Assembly: GCF_013358405.1 (NCBI RefSeq)
Contig: NZ_CP054836.1
Location: 992,001-1,056,000 of the forward strand
Origin: Oricola thermophila
Lineage (GTDB): Bacteria > Pseudomonadota > Alphaproteobacteria > Rhizobiales > Rhizobiaceae
Length of the DNA: 64,000 nt
Direction: 5' to 3'
Of the stretch, positions 25,952 through 32,901 are shown piece by piece. Each line of letters begins with the position of its first letter. The stretch's first letter is position 1. The notes under the pieces were generated by a model, which saw only the letters and a list, made by a program, of their open reading frames with translations, had not been told where the DNA came from and did not search any database. A program made the position numbers and the translations under genes.

Positions 25952-26479
25952 ATGGGTAAGCGTTCCAGCTTCAAGCGCAGACCGCAGGACGATTACCCGA
26001 CCATTGACGGTCGGGCCGTGCATGCCCTGCTGCCGTTTATCCGCGACGTTCACTTCTATGCCGAGCCATGCGCCGGCAAGGGGAGGCTTATCAGGCACCT
26101 CGAGGCATTCGGGAAATATGCGGCCTTCTCCGGTGATATCGCGGATGGCTTCAATGCGCTTGAATGGGACGGACAGTCCGATCAGCCGTTCGACGCTATC
26201 ATCACCAATCCACCATGGTCGCGTCCAATACTGCACCCGATGATCGATCGGTTTCAGCGGATCGCGCCTACCTGGCTGCTGTTCGATGCTGACTGGGCGC
26301 ACACCAAGCAGGCCGCGCCGTTCCTCCCACATTGCAGCGATATTGTTTCGGTCGGTCGCCTGAAGTGGATCGAGAATTCGCCGTACACGGGCAAAGACAA
26401 CTGCGCGTGGTACCGATTCGACGCCAAGCACGTGGCTGGCCCGAGGTTCCATGGACAGAGAGTTGAGGAGGCTGCGTAA
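25952..26479 (+). CDS. Amino-methyltransferase-like DNA methylase (NPPW)
   Basis: 175 residues. AdoMet-site motif AEPCAGKGRLIRHLEAFG and catalytic motif ITNPPWSRPI mark an N6-adenine or N4-cytosine amino-methyltransferase fold. It is short, with no separate target-recognition domain visible, so specificity is unknown. Starts 3 nt after an upstream stop codon in a GGGAGGGC context. Likely protects phage DNA or modifies another substrate. Confidence 0.75.
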   Translation: MGKRSSFKRRPQDDYPTIDGRAVHALLPFIRDVHFYAEPCAGKGRLIRHLEAFGKYAAFSGDIADGFNALEWDGQSDQPFDAIITNPPWSRPILHPMIDRFQRIAPTWLLFDADWAHTKQAAPFLPHCSDIVSVGRLKWIENSPYTGKDNCAWYRFDAKHVAGPRFHGQRVEEAA

Positions 26480-26668
26480 ATGGCTTGGGTTATCGCTGCA
26501 TGGCTGTACGTTTGCGGTACGTTTCTTTTGTTCGCCTTTGCGAGAGGGGAGGGCATTCTCCCTTCCAAGGCTGCAGACTGGCTTTTGTTTTTTGCGTGGC
26601 CCCTTTGGGCGTGGGTGGCTCCAGTGTGGGGCATCGTTGATTGCATTCGCGCGAAGGGGAAAGGCTGA
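26480..26668 (+). CDS. Small membrane protein
   Basis: 62 residues with two membrane segments (VIAAWLYVCGTFLLFAF and LLFFAWPLWAWVAPVWGIVD), rich in tryptophan. Starts directly at the end of the methyltransferase gene. Unknown. Confidence 0.6.
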   Translation: MAWVIAAWLYVCGTFLLFAFARGEGILPSKAADWLLFFAWPLWAWVAPVWGIVDCIRAKGKG

Positions 26669-26673
26669 CATGC

Positions 26674-26856
26674 TCAGAGCCCCCTCAGCACCCGCACAAT
26701 CGCATCATGGATATGCACGACATTGCTATCCAGTTCAGTTTGCGCGCGAGGTTTCTCCTCCCTCCCTCGCAGCGCCCCGCGACGGCCGTTTGATCGGCAA
26801 TCCTCCTCCCTTGTTGGCGCGGCCGTCGCGGGCTCGATCGTTTTCATCTCCTTCAT
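26674..26856 (-). CDS. Small minus-strand phage protein (tentative)
   Basis: 60 residues from MKEMKTIEPATAAPTREEDC, charged and probably disordered at first, then SNVVHIHDAIVRVLRGL. GGAG lies 8 nt before ATG 26856. Convergent with the membrane-protein gene. Weak case, resting on the ribosome site and lack of any plus-strand gene here. Confidence 0.4.
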   Translation of the reverse strand: MKEMKTIEPATAAPTREEDCRSNGRRGALRGREEKPRAQTELDSNVVHIHDAIVRVLRGL

Positions 26857-26932
26857 CGGTAAATCTCCGTTCCTGGCAGAACAGAGAAAAGCACGATGGA
26901 GAGACAAGGTGTCGGAGAAACACACCGCAGGC

Positions 26933-26949
26933 TTGGAAAGGTGTTCCAA
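26933..26949. promoter_or_regulatory. Palindrome in a divergent intergenic region
   Basis: TTGGAA-AGGTG-TTCCAA, 6-bp arms, in the 130-bp gap between the minus gene at 26856 and the plus gene at 26987. A possible operator of an unidentified regulator. Confidence 0.3.
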
Positions 26950-26986
26950 AAAGAGAATGCCGCAAACAACAGGGAAAGGCGAAGGA

Positions 26987-27274
26987 ATGTCAGACGTAGT
27001 ATTCGCCAAGGATCTAATTCGAGAGGCGTACCCTCCGAACAGGTATGGCAACGCAAAGGCGGCGATATGGGCCGCGTACCGTGGGCTAGGTCTCCGTTCA
27101 ATACGGCGTGCCCGTGGCCTCTACAACGGAGAGGTCCGCAGGGTCGATGCGTATGAGATGGATATCCTCAGACGGGCAGCATTGGAGCAAGCAAGACATG
27201 AACGTGATAGAGCTATGGCGCGGATCGAGGCGCTTGAGGCCTTTGTCAAGGGTGAGGTTCATACTGGCGTATAA
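26987..27274 (+). CDS. Phage protein with HTH-like and coiled-coil parts
   Basis: 95 residues from MSDVVFAKDLIREAYPPNRY. The middle AIWAAYRGLGLRSIRRARGL may be DNA-binding; the end (EQARHERDRAMARIEALEAF) is a coiled coil. GAAGGA ribosome site precedes the ATG. An upstream ATG (26957) would add 10 residues. Confidence 0.55.
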   Translation: MSDVVFAKDLIREAYPPNRYGNAKAAIWAAYRGLGLRSIRRARGLYNGEVRRVDAYEMDILRRAALEQARHERDRAMARIEALEAFVKGEVHTGV

Positions 27275-27335
27275 GCTTCGCCTTCTCGCCAACCGTATCG
27301 AGGGCGACACATGGCGGGAGGATGAGCACGTATGA
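27198..27335 (+). CDS. Small basic phage protein (tentative)
   Basis: 45 residues overlapping the previous gene's end; the C-terminal part RVRFILAYKLRLLANRIEGD is amphipathic. Its stop overlaps the next ATG (ATGA), the only support. Confidence 0.35.
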   Translation: MNVIELWRGSRRLRPLSRVRFILAYKLRLLANRIEGDTWREDEHV

Positions 27336-27466
27336 TCACCCGCATCCTCCACCTATTCCGCAAGCCCCACCCGCAGACTCTCAAGCGCCTCACATGCTGG
27401 GACGGCACGGGCGCCAACAGGCACGCAGTCAGGCTCACGATGTATGGCAGGGAGATTGCGGGGTGA
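27332..27466 (+). CDS. Small basic phage protein
   Basis: 44 residues, MITRILHLFRKPHPQTLKRL start. Overlaps the previous stop (ATGA) and the methyltransferase GTG start (GTGA). Unknown. Confidence 0.42.
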   Translation: MITRILHLFRKPHPQTLKRLTCWDGTGANRHAVRLTMYGREIAG

Positions 27467-28248
27467 GCAAGCTCAAGGTTCTAGACCTGTTTAGCGGGAT
27501 AGGCGGGTTTTCTCTCGGTCTGGAACGAACGGGCGGGTTCGAGACCGTCGCATTCTGCGAGATAGAGGATTACCCGCGCCGCGTTCTCAAGAAGCATTGG
27601 CCGGATGTGAGGATTTACGATGATGTCAGAGAGCTTACCGGATCAAGGCTTGCTGCCGATGGCATTACCAGAGTGGACGTCATCACCGCAGGATTCCCAT
27701 GCCAAGACATCTCCATTGCAAATGGGGTCTGGGGCAAGCGACTCGGACTCCGGGGAGAACGATCAGGCCTATTCCATGAAGCCTGCCGTTTGCTTGGGGA
27801 TCTGCGACCTTTTGTGGTCATCTTCGAGAACGTGCGAGAGCTGCTCAGGAACGGGTTGCTCGAAATGCTCAAATCCCTTGCCTCGCTCGGGTATGATGCA
27901 GAATGGCACGCTATACCAGCTTCCTACGTTGGCTCCCTCCAGAACCGAGACCGAGTTTGGGTTATTGCCTACCCTCGCGAAATCGGAATCAAAGGACTTT
28001 TCGAGGGGAGAGGTGTTGGCAAGGCTCGACAAGGGTGGACGTGTTGCCAGGCGGATTTGCCGCGAATCTTCGCTGCGCCACTCGTCGGAGATAGTTGGCC
28101 TCAACCCATTATTCGCAGAGGCTCTAACCGGCCTGCCTATTGGGTGGACAGAATTGCAGCCTGCGGAAACGCAGTCGTTCCCCAGATCCCGGAAATGATT
28201 GGCTATGCAATCCTGGACGCAATTGAAGGCGAGGAGGCCGCAGCCTGA
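27463..28248 (+). CDS. DNA cytosine-5 methyltransferase
   Basis: 261 residues, GTG start. Motif I LDLFSGIGGFSLGL, motif IV GFPCQDIS with the catalytic cysteine, motif VI FENVREL, motif VIII LQNRDRVWVIAY and motifs IX/X RIAACGNAVVPQI are in order. The target-recognition part between VIII and IX is short. No restriction partner is recognised, so it is an orphan phage methylase. A second long reading frame overlaps it (27620-28198). Its stop overlaps the VRR-NUC start. Confidence 0.93.
   Translation: MSKLKVLDLFSGIGGFSLGLERTGGFETVAFCEIEDYPRRVLKKHWPDVRIYDDVRELTGSRLAADGITRVDVITAGFPCQDISIANGVWGKRLGLRGERSGLFHEACRLLGDLRPFVVIFENVRELLRNGLLEMLKSLASLGYDAEWHAIPASYVGSLQNRDRVWVIAYPREIGIKGLFEGRGVGKARQGWTCCQADLPRIFAAPLVGDSWPQPIIRRGSNRPAYWVDRIAACGNAVVPQIPEMIGYAILDAIEGEEAAA
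27620..28198 (+). CDS. Long overlapping frame inside the C5-methyltransferase gene
   Basis: 192 codons open in the +1 frame relative to the methyltransferase, starting ATG-ATG. Its second half has protein-like features: NPLPRSGMMQNGTLYQLPTL, TETEFGLLPTLAKSESKD and LNPLFAEALTGLPIGWTELQ, ending in a basic tail. I recall this pattern (PRSGMM-x-NG-x-Y-x-LP ... GLLPT ... GLPIGWT) from separately annotated phage and bacterial proteins. It could be a real overlapping gene or a by-product of conserved methylase codons in GC-rich DNA. No ribosome site is obvious. Confidence 0.4.
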   Translation: MMSESLPDQGLLPMALPEWTSSPQDSHAKTSPLQMGSGASDSDSGENDQAYSMKPAVCLGICDLLWSSSRTCESCSGTGCSKCSNPLPRSGMMQNGTLYQLPTLAPSRTETEFGLLPTLAKSESKDFSRGEVLARLDKGGRVARRICRESSLRHSSEIVGLNPLFAEALTGLPIGWTELQPAETQSFPRSRK

Positions 28249-28526
28249 TGGGTATCCCGAAATACAGAGCCAAGCGAGACATATCCGAGCCTGAAATCGT
28301 AAGGGCACTGGAACAGATCGGCATGACGGTCTGGCGCATGGACCAGCCGGTAGACCTCCTCGTTGGCTGGCGTGAAAAGACGCATTTGGTTGAGTGCAAG
28401 ACCGGCAAGGGCAAGCTCAACAAGAACCAACTCGAGTTCACGAACATTTGGCGCGGCTCTCCGGTGGTCGTCCTCAGGGACGCTCAGGAGGCGATAGACT
28501 GGGCTATTGAGGTTAGCCAGTCCTGA
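28248..28526 (+). CDS. VRR-NUC-type nuclease
   Basis: 92 residues. Compact PD-(D/E)xK fold: VDLLVGWREKTHLVECKTGK gives the D ... E-x-K active site, and LNKNQLEF the following glutamine helix. Such phage VRR-NUC proteins are structure-specific nucleases of replication or recombination. TGATG overlap with the methyltransferase gene; a functional link to it is possible but unproven. Confidence 0.8.
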   Translation: MGIPKYRAKRDISEPEIVRALEQIGMTVWRMDQPVDLLVGWREKTHLVECKTGKGKLNKNQLEFTNIWRGSPVVVLRDAQEAIDWAIEVSQS

Positions 28527-28551
28527 TTTTCATACATCGAAAGGGCACACG

Positions 28552-29004
28552 ATGGCGAAAAAACCGCTCACAACGAAGGCAGACGAGACGCCTGAATTTG
28601 TCGAATTCTGGGAGGGTCCGCTTTTGCCTGACGGCACGCGAGACCGTCGCAAGGGATGGCGATCGATAGCGCGGCACACGGACGGCCGTGGCGATGCACG
28701 CGATGCCTTCCTGAAACACATAGAGGCCGGCGCAGACGGGCAGGACATAGCGGACGGCGGCAAATGGTTCATCCACAATCTGAAGGACGGTGACCGGCAG
28801 TATGTCCCGCTTGTGGCCACCTGGATCAATCGAAGGGCCTACGAGGACGGCGCGGAGATGTGGCGAGACATGCAGGAGAAGCTGCAAGAGGCTTCAATAC
28901 GCAGATCCGACAATGTGACGCGCATCCAGCAGCCCCCGAGGCGCAAGACGGCATTTCTTGAGGCATACGAGCGCGAACAGGCGAAGAAGCAAGCCGCACA
29001 GTGA
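28552..29004 (+). CDS. Phage replication-associated protein (Rep C-terminal-like)
   Basis: 150 residues from MAKKPLTTKADETPEFVEFW. The pattern FVEFWEGP, ARDAFLKHIEAG, WFIHNL and YVPLVATWINRRAYED resembles the C-terminal part of phage replication proteins (the ATWLN-x2-R-WED motif). The winged-helix part usually joined to it is missing here but a similar domain is encoded alone at 23890. Ribosome site AAAGGG. Confidence 0.6.
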   Translation: MAKKPLTTKADETPEFVEFWEGPLLPDGTRDRRKGWRSIARHTDGRGDARDAFLKHIEAGADGQDIADGGKWFIHNLKDGDRQYVPLVATWINRRAYEDGAEMWRDMQEKLQEASIRRSDNVTRIQQPPRRKTAFLEAYEREQAKKQAAQ

Positions 29005-29012
29005 GGTGAGTC

Positions 29013-29501
29013 ATGTTGGTTGATGCGTACAGTGAACCGAAAACGGCGGCGGAGATTTTTGCACGCCGGGCCGAGTTGAAGAGGAAGTTTTTCCCGACAC
29101 GGGTGAAGAACGTTGCGCGTGAGTGCAAACGGGAATGGACCGAACAGCACGATGCGCACGTGAAGGCGTATTTGTCTCATGAGGCAGAAAGGAAATTCCG
29201 AGAGGTCATATCCAAGTACCGCGTCGTTGAGACGAGCGCCGGTAAGATTTCAGTAGAGCAGATCATTCGCGAGGAGGCAGCACGCGCCGGTATAACTCCT
29301 GGGGAGCTGAAGGGACGCAGGCGGAAGAAGAACATCGTCGAGGCGCGGCAGAGAGCAATTGCGCGGGCATACCGCGAGCGTCCAGATCTTTCCCTGCCGC
29401 AACTTGGCCGGCTTTTCGGTGGTCGTGACCACAGTACGATTCTGCATGCAGTGAAGAAGCTCGGCGTCCATACGCCATGCGAAATCGAATACAAGAGGTA
29501 G
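29013..29501 (+). CDS. Stand-alone DnaA domain IV-like DNA-binding protein
   Basis: 162 residues. The last 90 residues match DnaA domain IV: VEARQRAIARAYRERPDLSL, PQLGRLFGGRDHSTILHAVK, the DnaA-box-binding helix pair. No AAA+ ATPase domain is present; the N-terminal 70 residues are charged and helical. It may bind DnaA boxes on phage or host DNA to start phage replication or to interfere with the host origin. Confidence 0.85.
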   Translation: MLVDAYSEPKTAAEIFARRAELKRKFFPTRVKNVARECKREWTEQHDAHVKAYLSHEAERKFREVISKYRVVETSAGKISVEQIIREEAARAGITPGELKGRRRKKNIVEARQRAIARAYRERPDLSLPQLGRLFGGRDHSTILHAVKKLGVHTPCEIEYKR

Positions 29502-29505
29502 CCCG

Positions 29506-29841
29506 ATGGAAGGCACTCCAGAAGCGGCTCTGGCGTCCGCAGTCATAAGCCAGGCAATCGCGGACGCAACCAGGAACGGTCTTGGGTGTGAGTCGATAGG
29601 TAGCCGTCTGGTGGCTATCCGTGAAGCCCGTATGTTTCTGACGGATACTAGCGGGAAATGGAAAGAGGCGCGAGAGAGTTGGTGTGCGTGTGCCGGTGTA
29701 GACCCTGAGGAGATCAGGCGCAAGGCAATCAAGATGATCGAGGAATCGGATTCTGGCATCAATCCGCTGAGCGGCAAAAGACGCGCCAAGCTCAAGCGCG
29801 GTAGGTTGTCAGCCGACAACTTAGAGGGCACACATGGCTAA
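29506..29841 (+). CDS. Phage protein, unknown
   Basis: 111 residues, MEGTPEAALASAVISQAIAD start, helical, with a basic end (SGKRRAKLKRGRL). Begins 4 nt after the DnaA-like gene and overlaps the next by 8 bp. Function not recognised. Confidence 0.6.
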   Translation: MEGTPEAALASAVISQAIADATRNGLGCESIGSRLVAIREARMFLTDTSGKWKEARESWCACAGVDPEEIRRKAIKMIEESDSGINPLSGKRRAKLKRGRLSADNLEGTHG

Positions 29842-30418
29842 ACGCCGCAGGCAAAGGCGAACAGAGAAATCGACGGCGACGCACTTGATGCCGGCAATCC
29901 AGGTGAATTCAAAAGCGCAGGTGCTATACGTTGAGGTGGATAACCCCCGCTATGAGCGAGCGCATGACGGGCGGAAGGACAACCCGAGAAAGACCGGCGC
30001 CTTTCTCAATATTCGCGAGAGTCCAATTGTCTGGTATCGCGCAAGGAGGCAGGTAGATGACGCTCAAGCATTGGCCGGCGATGCGTTCCGGCGCTATTAC
30101 GAGATGGCAGGTGGTGCTGGCGTGCAAGCAATGGACTACACGAAAGAGCCGGTGGACGGCGGGTTCATCTCGGACGGTCTCACGGATGCAAAGGCTCGCG
30201 CAGCCATGAAGCTTTCGGAAGCACACGACATTCTAGGCGTGCAGGGATATAGGCTTGTCGAGAGTGTTTGCGCGCATGGCATGTATGTGAAGGACATGAC
30301 GCGCAATCATCGAGAGGCAAGCATCATGCTGAACAATCTGCGCATGTGTTTGGATGCATTGGCAGAGAGCTGGGGAATGCAGACACGGAATCGCATCAGG
30401 CATTCAAGGGAGGCTTGA
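29834..30418 (+). CDS. DUF6456-like phage protein
   Basis: 194 residues, basic N-terminus (MAKRRRQRRTEKS). The region AGDAFRRYYEMAGGAGVQAM through VDGG, HDILGVQGYRLVESVCAHGM and LRMCLDALAESWGM resembles the DUF6456 type found in Hyphomicrobiales regulators. Last gene of the rightward early block; a regulator of late genes is possible but not shown. Confidence 0.6.
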   Translation: MAKRRRQRRTEKSTATHLMPAIQVNSKAQVLYVEVDNPRYERAHDGRKDNPRKTGAFLNIRESPIVWYRARRQVDDAQALAGDAFRRYYEMAGGAGVQAMDYTKEPVDGGFISDGLTDAKARAAMKLSEAHDILGVQGYRLVESVCAHGMYVKDMTRNHREASIMLNNLRMCLDALAESWGMQTRNRIRHSREA

Positions 30419-30458
30419 TTGACGGGAGTAGTTTTGGTAAAAGAGTGATAATAGGTGA

Positions 30459-30477
30459 TTTGCGCGAAGGCGCATAC
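30459..30477 (+). repeat. 19-bp direct repeat with hairpin, copy 1
   Basis: TTTGCGCGAAGGCGCATAC; inside it TGCGC-GAAG-GCGCA forms a 5-bp stem with a four-base loop. Exactly repeated at 30605-30623. Confidence 0.8.
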
Positions 30478-30604
30478 ATGTATTCGGGGTCGCTACCCTG
30501 TCCAGTGACTCCGTCTCAATGCGGGCAGGTGCTCGGTATATAGGCGAGGGTGTACCGATAAGATAACCCTGTTGTAGCGCGCCTTCAGGGTATCTCGCCA
30601 CAGT

Positions 30605-30623
30605 TTTGCGCGAAGGCGCATAC
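30605..30623 (+). repeat. 19-bp direct repeat with hairpin, copy 2
   Basis: Exact copy of 30459-30477, 146 bp downstream. Confidence 0.8.
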
Positions 30624-31077
30624 GAGTTGGGGTGTACATTCGGCAGGTGCAGTGGTCGGCCTGCCGTTAATCCCGTTAAGGGCCACTATGCGGGATGCCC
30701 CATTCATTCAAGCTCACCTGCCACGTGTAGGAGGAGCTTTCGAGGCCGCTGAGGTTTCTTGGCGGTCTCAGCCACTCTGGCGGGGCGCTAGGCGCGTACC
30801 GACCGAACGGGTGGAGATGGCCGCCCGCCTGTGAGGATCGATAAGAGAGAAGCTGCAAATGCTCTCCCCCGCTCCAGAGGTTTTTGAGACAGGATTGAAA
30901 TAGCGGGACCGCATTGCGCATATGCGCGGCGGATACCCAAAGGCTCACCGTATGGGGGCCGCCCGCTAGCCCCCTTGCTTGCTGACAAGGCCCCACAGGC
31001 TTCGGAAATGATAGGCAAGATCGCCGATATGGTGGGGGCTAGCCCGCATCTTATGCGCTATGTCTCTGAGGGCATCG

Positions 31078-31221
31078 ATGACAGAGGGCGCATTGAAGGA
31101 AAAAACATGGGCGTGGTACGCTGACGCGGCTAGCAAGCCCGTTGATGACCGGCTCATGCGACTTGTGGTCATGCGCATCAAGCAGCGACAGGAAGAAGAG
31201 CGCCGCAATTCATCGCAGTGA
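31078..31221 (+). CDS. Small phage protein
   Basis: 47 residues, MTEGALKEKTWAWYADAASK then a basic helix (RLMRLVVMRIKQRQEEERR). Its stop overlaps the next possible start. Amino-acid make-up is protein-like; no function known. Confidence 0.45.
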   Translation: MTEGALKEKTWAWYADAASKPVDDRLMRLVVMRIKQRQEEERRNSSQ

Positions 31222-31265
31222 TGCGATCACGCTCCCTCAACGCGGCAGAAATCACAGATAGGGCC

Positions 31266-31469
31266 ATGACGGCAGAGGTCATAAACATACAGTCGAGGCG
31301 CGAGGCGTTCATACACGTATCTGACCATGACGATGGGCCTGTGTGCATTCTGTGCGGTCACAAGTTCTCTGAGGGCGAAAGGTACGTCAGGTCGGAAGAT
31401 GGTGCAGGCTGTCCTGCGCAGATGTGGGGCAGGCAACAGGATTGTTACGCGCCAGTCGATGGCGAATAG
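31266..31469 (+). CDS. Small CxxC phage protein
   Basis: 67 residues from MTAEVINIQSRREAFIHVSD, with CILCGHKF and two further cysteines (GCPAQMW, DCYAP), a likely zinc site. An upstream ATG at 31221 is also in frame. Unknown role. Confidence 0.5.
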   Translation: MTAEVINIQSRREAFIHVSDHDDGPVCILCGHKFSEGERYVRSEDGAGCPAQMWGRQQDCYAPVDGE

Positions 31470-31607
31470 TTCACACAGATAGGGCCGGCGGACTCCTTAC
31501 CCTGCCTCTACCCGGCGCGGTGGGCCAGCCTCGGATCGTCTGCGCAGAGCAGCATGTCACCGCCGGCCTCTTGCATTTCGGGGCATGTAATCCGAGGAAA
31601 GCCGGGG

Positions 31608-31937
31608 TTATTGGTCGGTCTGATCGATTGCCAGGCGCAGTCTGATCATGGCCTCAACAGTCATAGCGCACCGGACGGACGGCCACCGGCCGTGCTCGCC
31701 GGAATAGGCCATTTCAATCTCGTCGGCGGCATGTTTGCGGATCAGGTCAAGCGCGGCCTCTGCTGCTTCGTCCATGAGGTCGTAGAGGTCAGCCAGCTCT
31801 TTGATAACGCCCAGAGGCGGGTCGTTGCGACCCTGACCCCACTTCTTGATGGTGTTGAGCGGGACGTTGAGGAAATCGGCGGCCTCCGATTGTGAGAGGC
31901 CGCAGATCGAGAGCATTTGAGCAAACGGGGTGGTCAT
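31608..31937 (-). CDS. HTH protein, antitoxin/regulator-like (YdiL/HigA type)
   Basis: 109 residues. N-terminal HTH: CGLSQSEAADFLNVPLNTIK followed by KWGQGRNDPP, the DUF1870/HigA-like form. The C-terminal half is helical and acidic. Second gene of a two-gene minus-strand operon with its own strong promoter; likely the autoregulator that binds the palindrome in that promoter. Confidence 0.75.
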   Translation of the reverse strand: MTTPFAQMLSICGLSQSEAADFLNVPLNTIKKWGQGRNDPPLGVIKELADLYDLMDEAAEAALDLIRKHAADEIEMAYSGEHGRWPSVRCAMTVEAMIRLRLAIDQTDQ

Positions 31938-31952
31938 TGCTGGGGTCCGTCC

Positions 31953-32390
31953 TTACTTAGCCAGTCTTTCAACAGCATCCTTGAAGCTGGAAGCGTCGAA
32001 GATGTTGAAATCAGGATTCGGGTGGTCTGCGCTTGTGCGCTCGTGGTCAGAAACGCGGATGGTTTCAACGTCAAGTTCGTCGTTCGGGATGACAAGATCG
32101 ATGTAGACAGAACCGAACTGCGGCGAGATGTAGATGCGATTGATTTCTCGCCCGGCTTCTTCTGCGGCCTTTACGACCTTCTTGACGCGGGCCTTGAACT
32201 TCACGCGAGCCCATTCGGACTTGTGGATGTTCCAGCGGTCGCGGAAGCTGTCGGTTTTGGGGAAAAGCTTTTTGACGAAATCGGGTCCGTAGGCGCGGGC
32301 GTAGAATGCTACTTCAGCTTCCCAGCGGTCGCCAAAGGCGTTCTGCAGCGTTTCGATCTGGTGGGGTTTGAGCATCTCAATCGGGTTCAT
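31953..32390 (-). CDS. Unknown partner of the HTH gene (reverse-strand cassette)
   Basis: 145 residues from MNPIEMLKPHQIETLQNAFG. Basic middle (WARVKFKARVKKVVKAAEEA) and a beta-rich end (INRIYISPQFGSVYIDLVIP). No known family recognised. It lies 15 bp upstream of the HTH gene, the order toxin-then-antitoxin found in HigBA-like pairs, but it lacks a visible RelE/HigB pattern. A toxin, immunity or exclusion function is speculative. Confidence 0.6.
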   Translation of the reverse strand: MNPIEMLKPHQIETLQNAFGDRWEAEVAFYARAYGPDFVKKLFPKTDSFRDRWNIHKSEWARVKFKARVKKVVKAAEEAGREINRIYISPQFGSVYIDLVIPNDELDVETIRVSDHERTSADHPNPDFNIFDASSFKDAVERLAK

Positions 32391-32445
32391 TTTCAGGTCT
32401 CCGTTACCTCTTGCAGCAGGCCAACCCCGCCGCGTTGATGGTCTG

Positions 32446-32474
32446 AATATAGGCACTAAAAGTGCCGTTGTCAA
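32446..32474 (-). promoter_or_regulatory. Strong promoter of the reverse-strand cassette with operator
   Basis: Minus strand: TTGACA (32474-32469), a 17-bp spacer and TATATT (32451-32446), a near-perfect sigma-70 promoter. The spacer holds the palindrome GGCACT-TTT-AGTGCC (32452-32466), unrelated to the GGGA-N4-TCCC operators. The cassette thus has its own control and should be on in the lysogen. Confidence 0.8.
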
Positions 32475-32492
32475 CAGGTAGTGAGCGAAAAA

Positions 32493-32612
32493 ATGCACCA
32501 CACACTCGCACAACTCGCATGGATCATGACGACGGCTCCGATCGATTCCATGTCAGACGAATACGCAGCTATCGTGAAAGCACATAACGTGCTGGCGAGG
32601 ACGGTGGGATGA
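32493..32612 (+). CDS. Small phage protein (tentative)
   Basis: 39 residues, MHHTLAQLAWIMTTAPIDSM start. Overlaps the next start (GGATGA). Short and unrecognised. Confidence 0.4.
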   Translation: MHHTLAQLAWIMTTAPIDSMSDEYAAIVKAHNVLARTVG

Positions 32613-32866
32613 CGGCTGAGATCGTAACCCTCTACGACACCAACCATCGCGATCCGGCCGGCAAACTCCGTTCAATAGCAGACACCATAGACGCAGGTGA
32701 GTATGGCGAGGTTGGCTGTCTCGCGGTTGTCCTATTGGGGGACACGACAGAAGTGTTCGGGGCTGGCCCCGACAGTGACGCCCCTTCGGTCGCGCTTCTT
32801 CTCCATGCGGGATTCATGCGCCTTTCCTGTGCCGTCGCTGATCACGGCAGAGAGACGGAAGCATAA
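32609..32866 (+). CDS. Phage protein, unknown
   Basis: 85 residues, MTAEIVTLYDTNHRDPAGKL start, alpha/beta with a hydrophobic centre (CLAVVLLGDTTEVFGAG). Small proteins of this form often precede terminase genes in Hyphomicrobiales phages. No function known. Confidence 0.6.
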   Translation: MTAEIVTLYDTNHRDPAGKLRSIADTIDAGEYGEVGCLAVVLLGDTTEVFGAGPDSDAPSVALLLHAGFMRLSCAVADHGRETEA

Positions 32867-32901
32867 CGCAAGGCAATTTGTACAGATTGATGGGTAACGA
32901 T

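Larger units (their letters stand above)
30419..31077. other. Gene-poor 660-bp region before the late genes
   Basis: No convincing gene on either strand. It holds two 19-bp direct repeats (30459, 30605) that fold as hairpins, a perfect 12-bp palindrome GCGCATATGCGC (30916-30927) and GC-rich segments near 30925-30975 that could pair. It may contain the late promoter, a small RNA, or the packaging start site, since the terminase genes begin 1.8 kb downstream. None of these is proven. Confidence 0.4.

Noticed and set aside
25952..28248. Complete restriction-modification system
   Set aside because: Two methylase genes are present, but no restriction endonuclease or specificity subunit could be recognised; the VRR-NUC protein is too small and of another type.
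30652..30834. 60-codon plus-strand frame in the gene-poor region
   Set aside because: No ribosome site, irregular composition, and no coupling to a neighbour.
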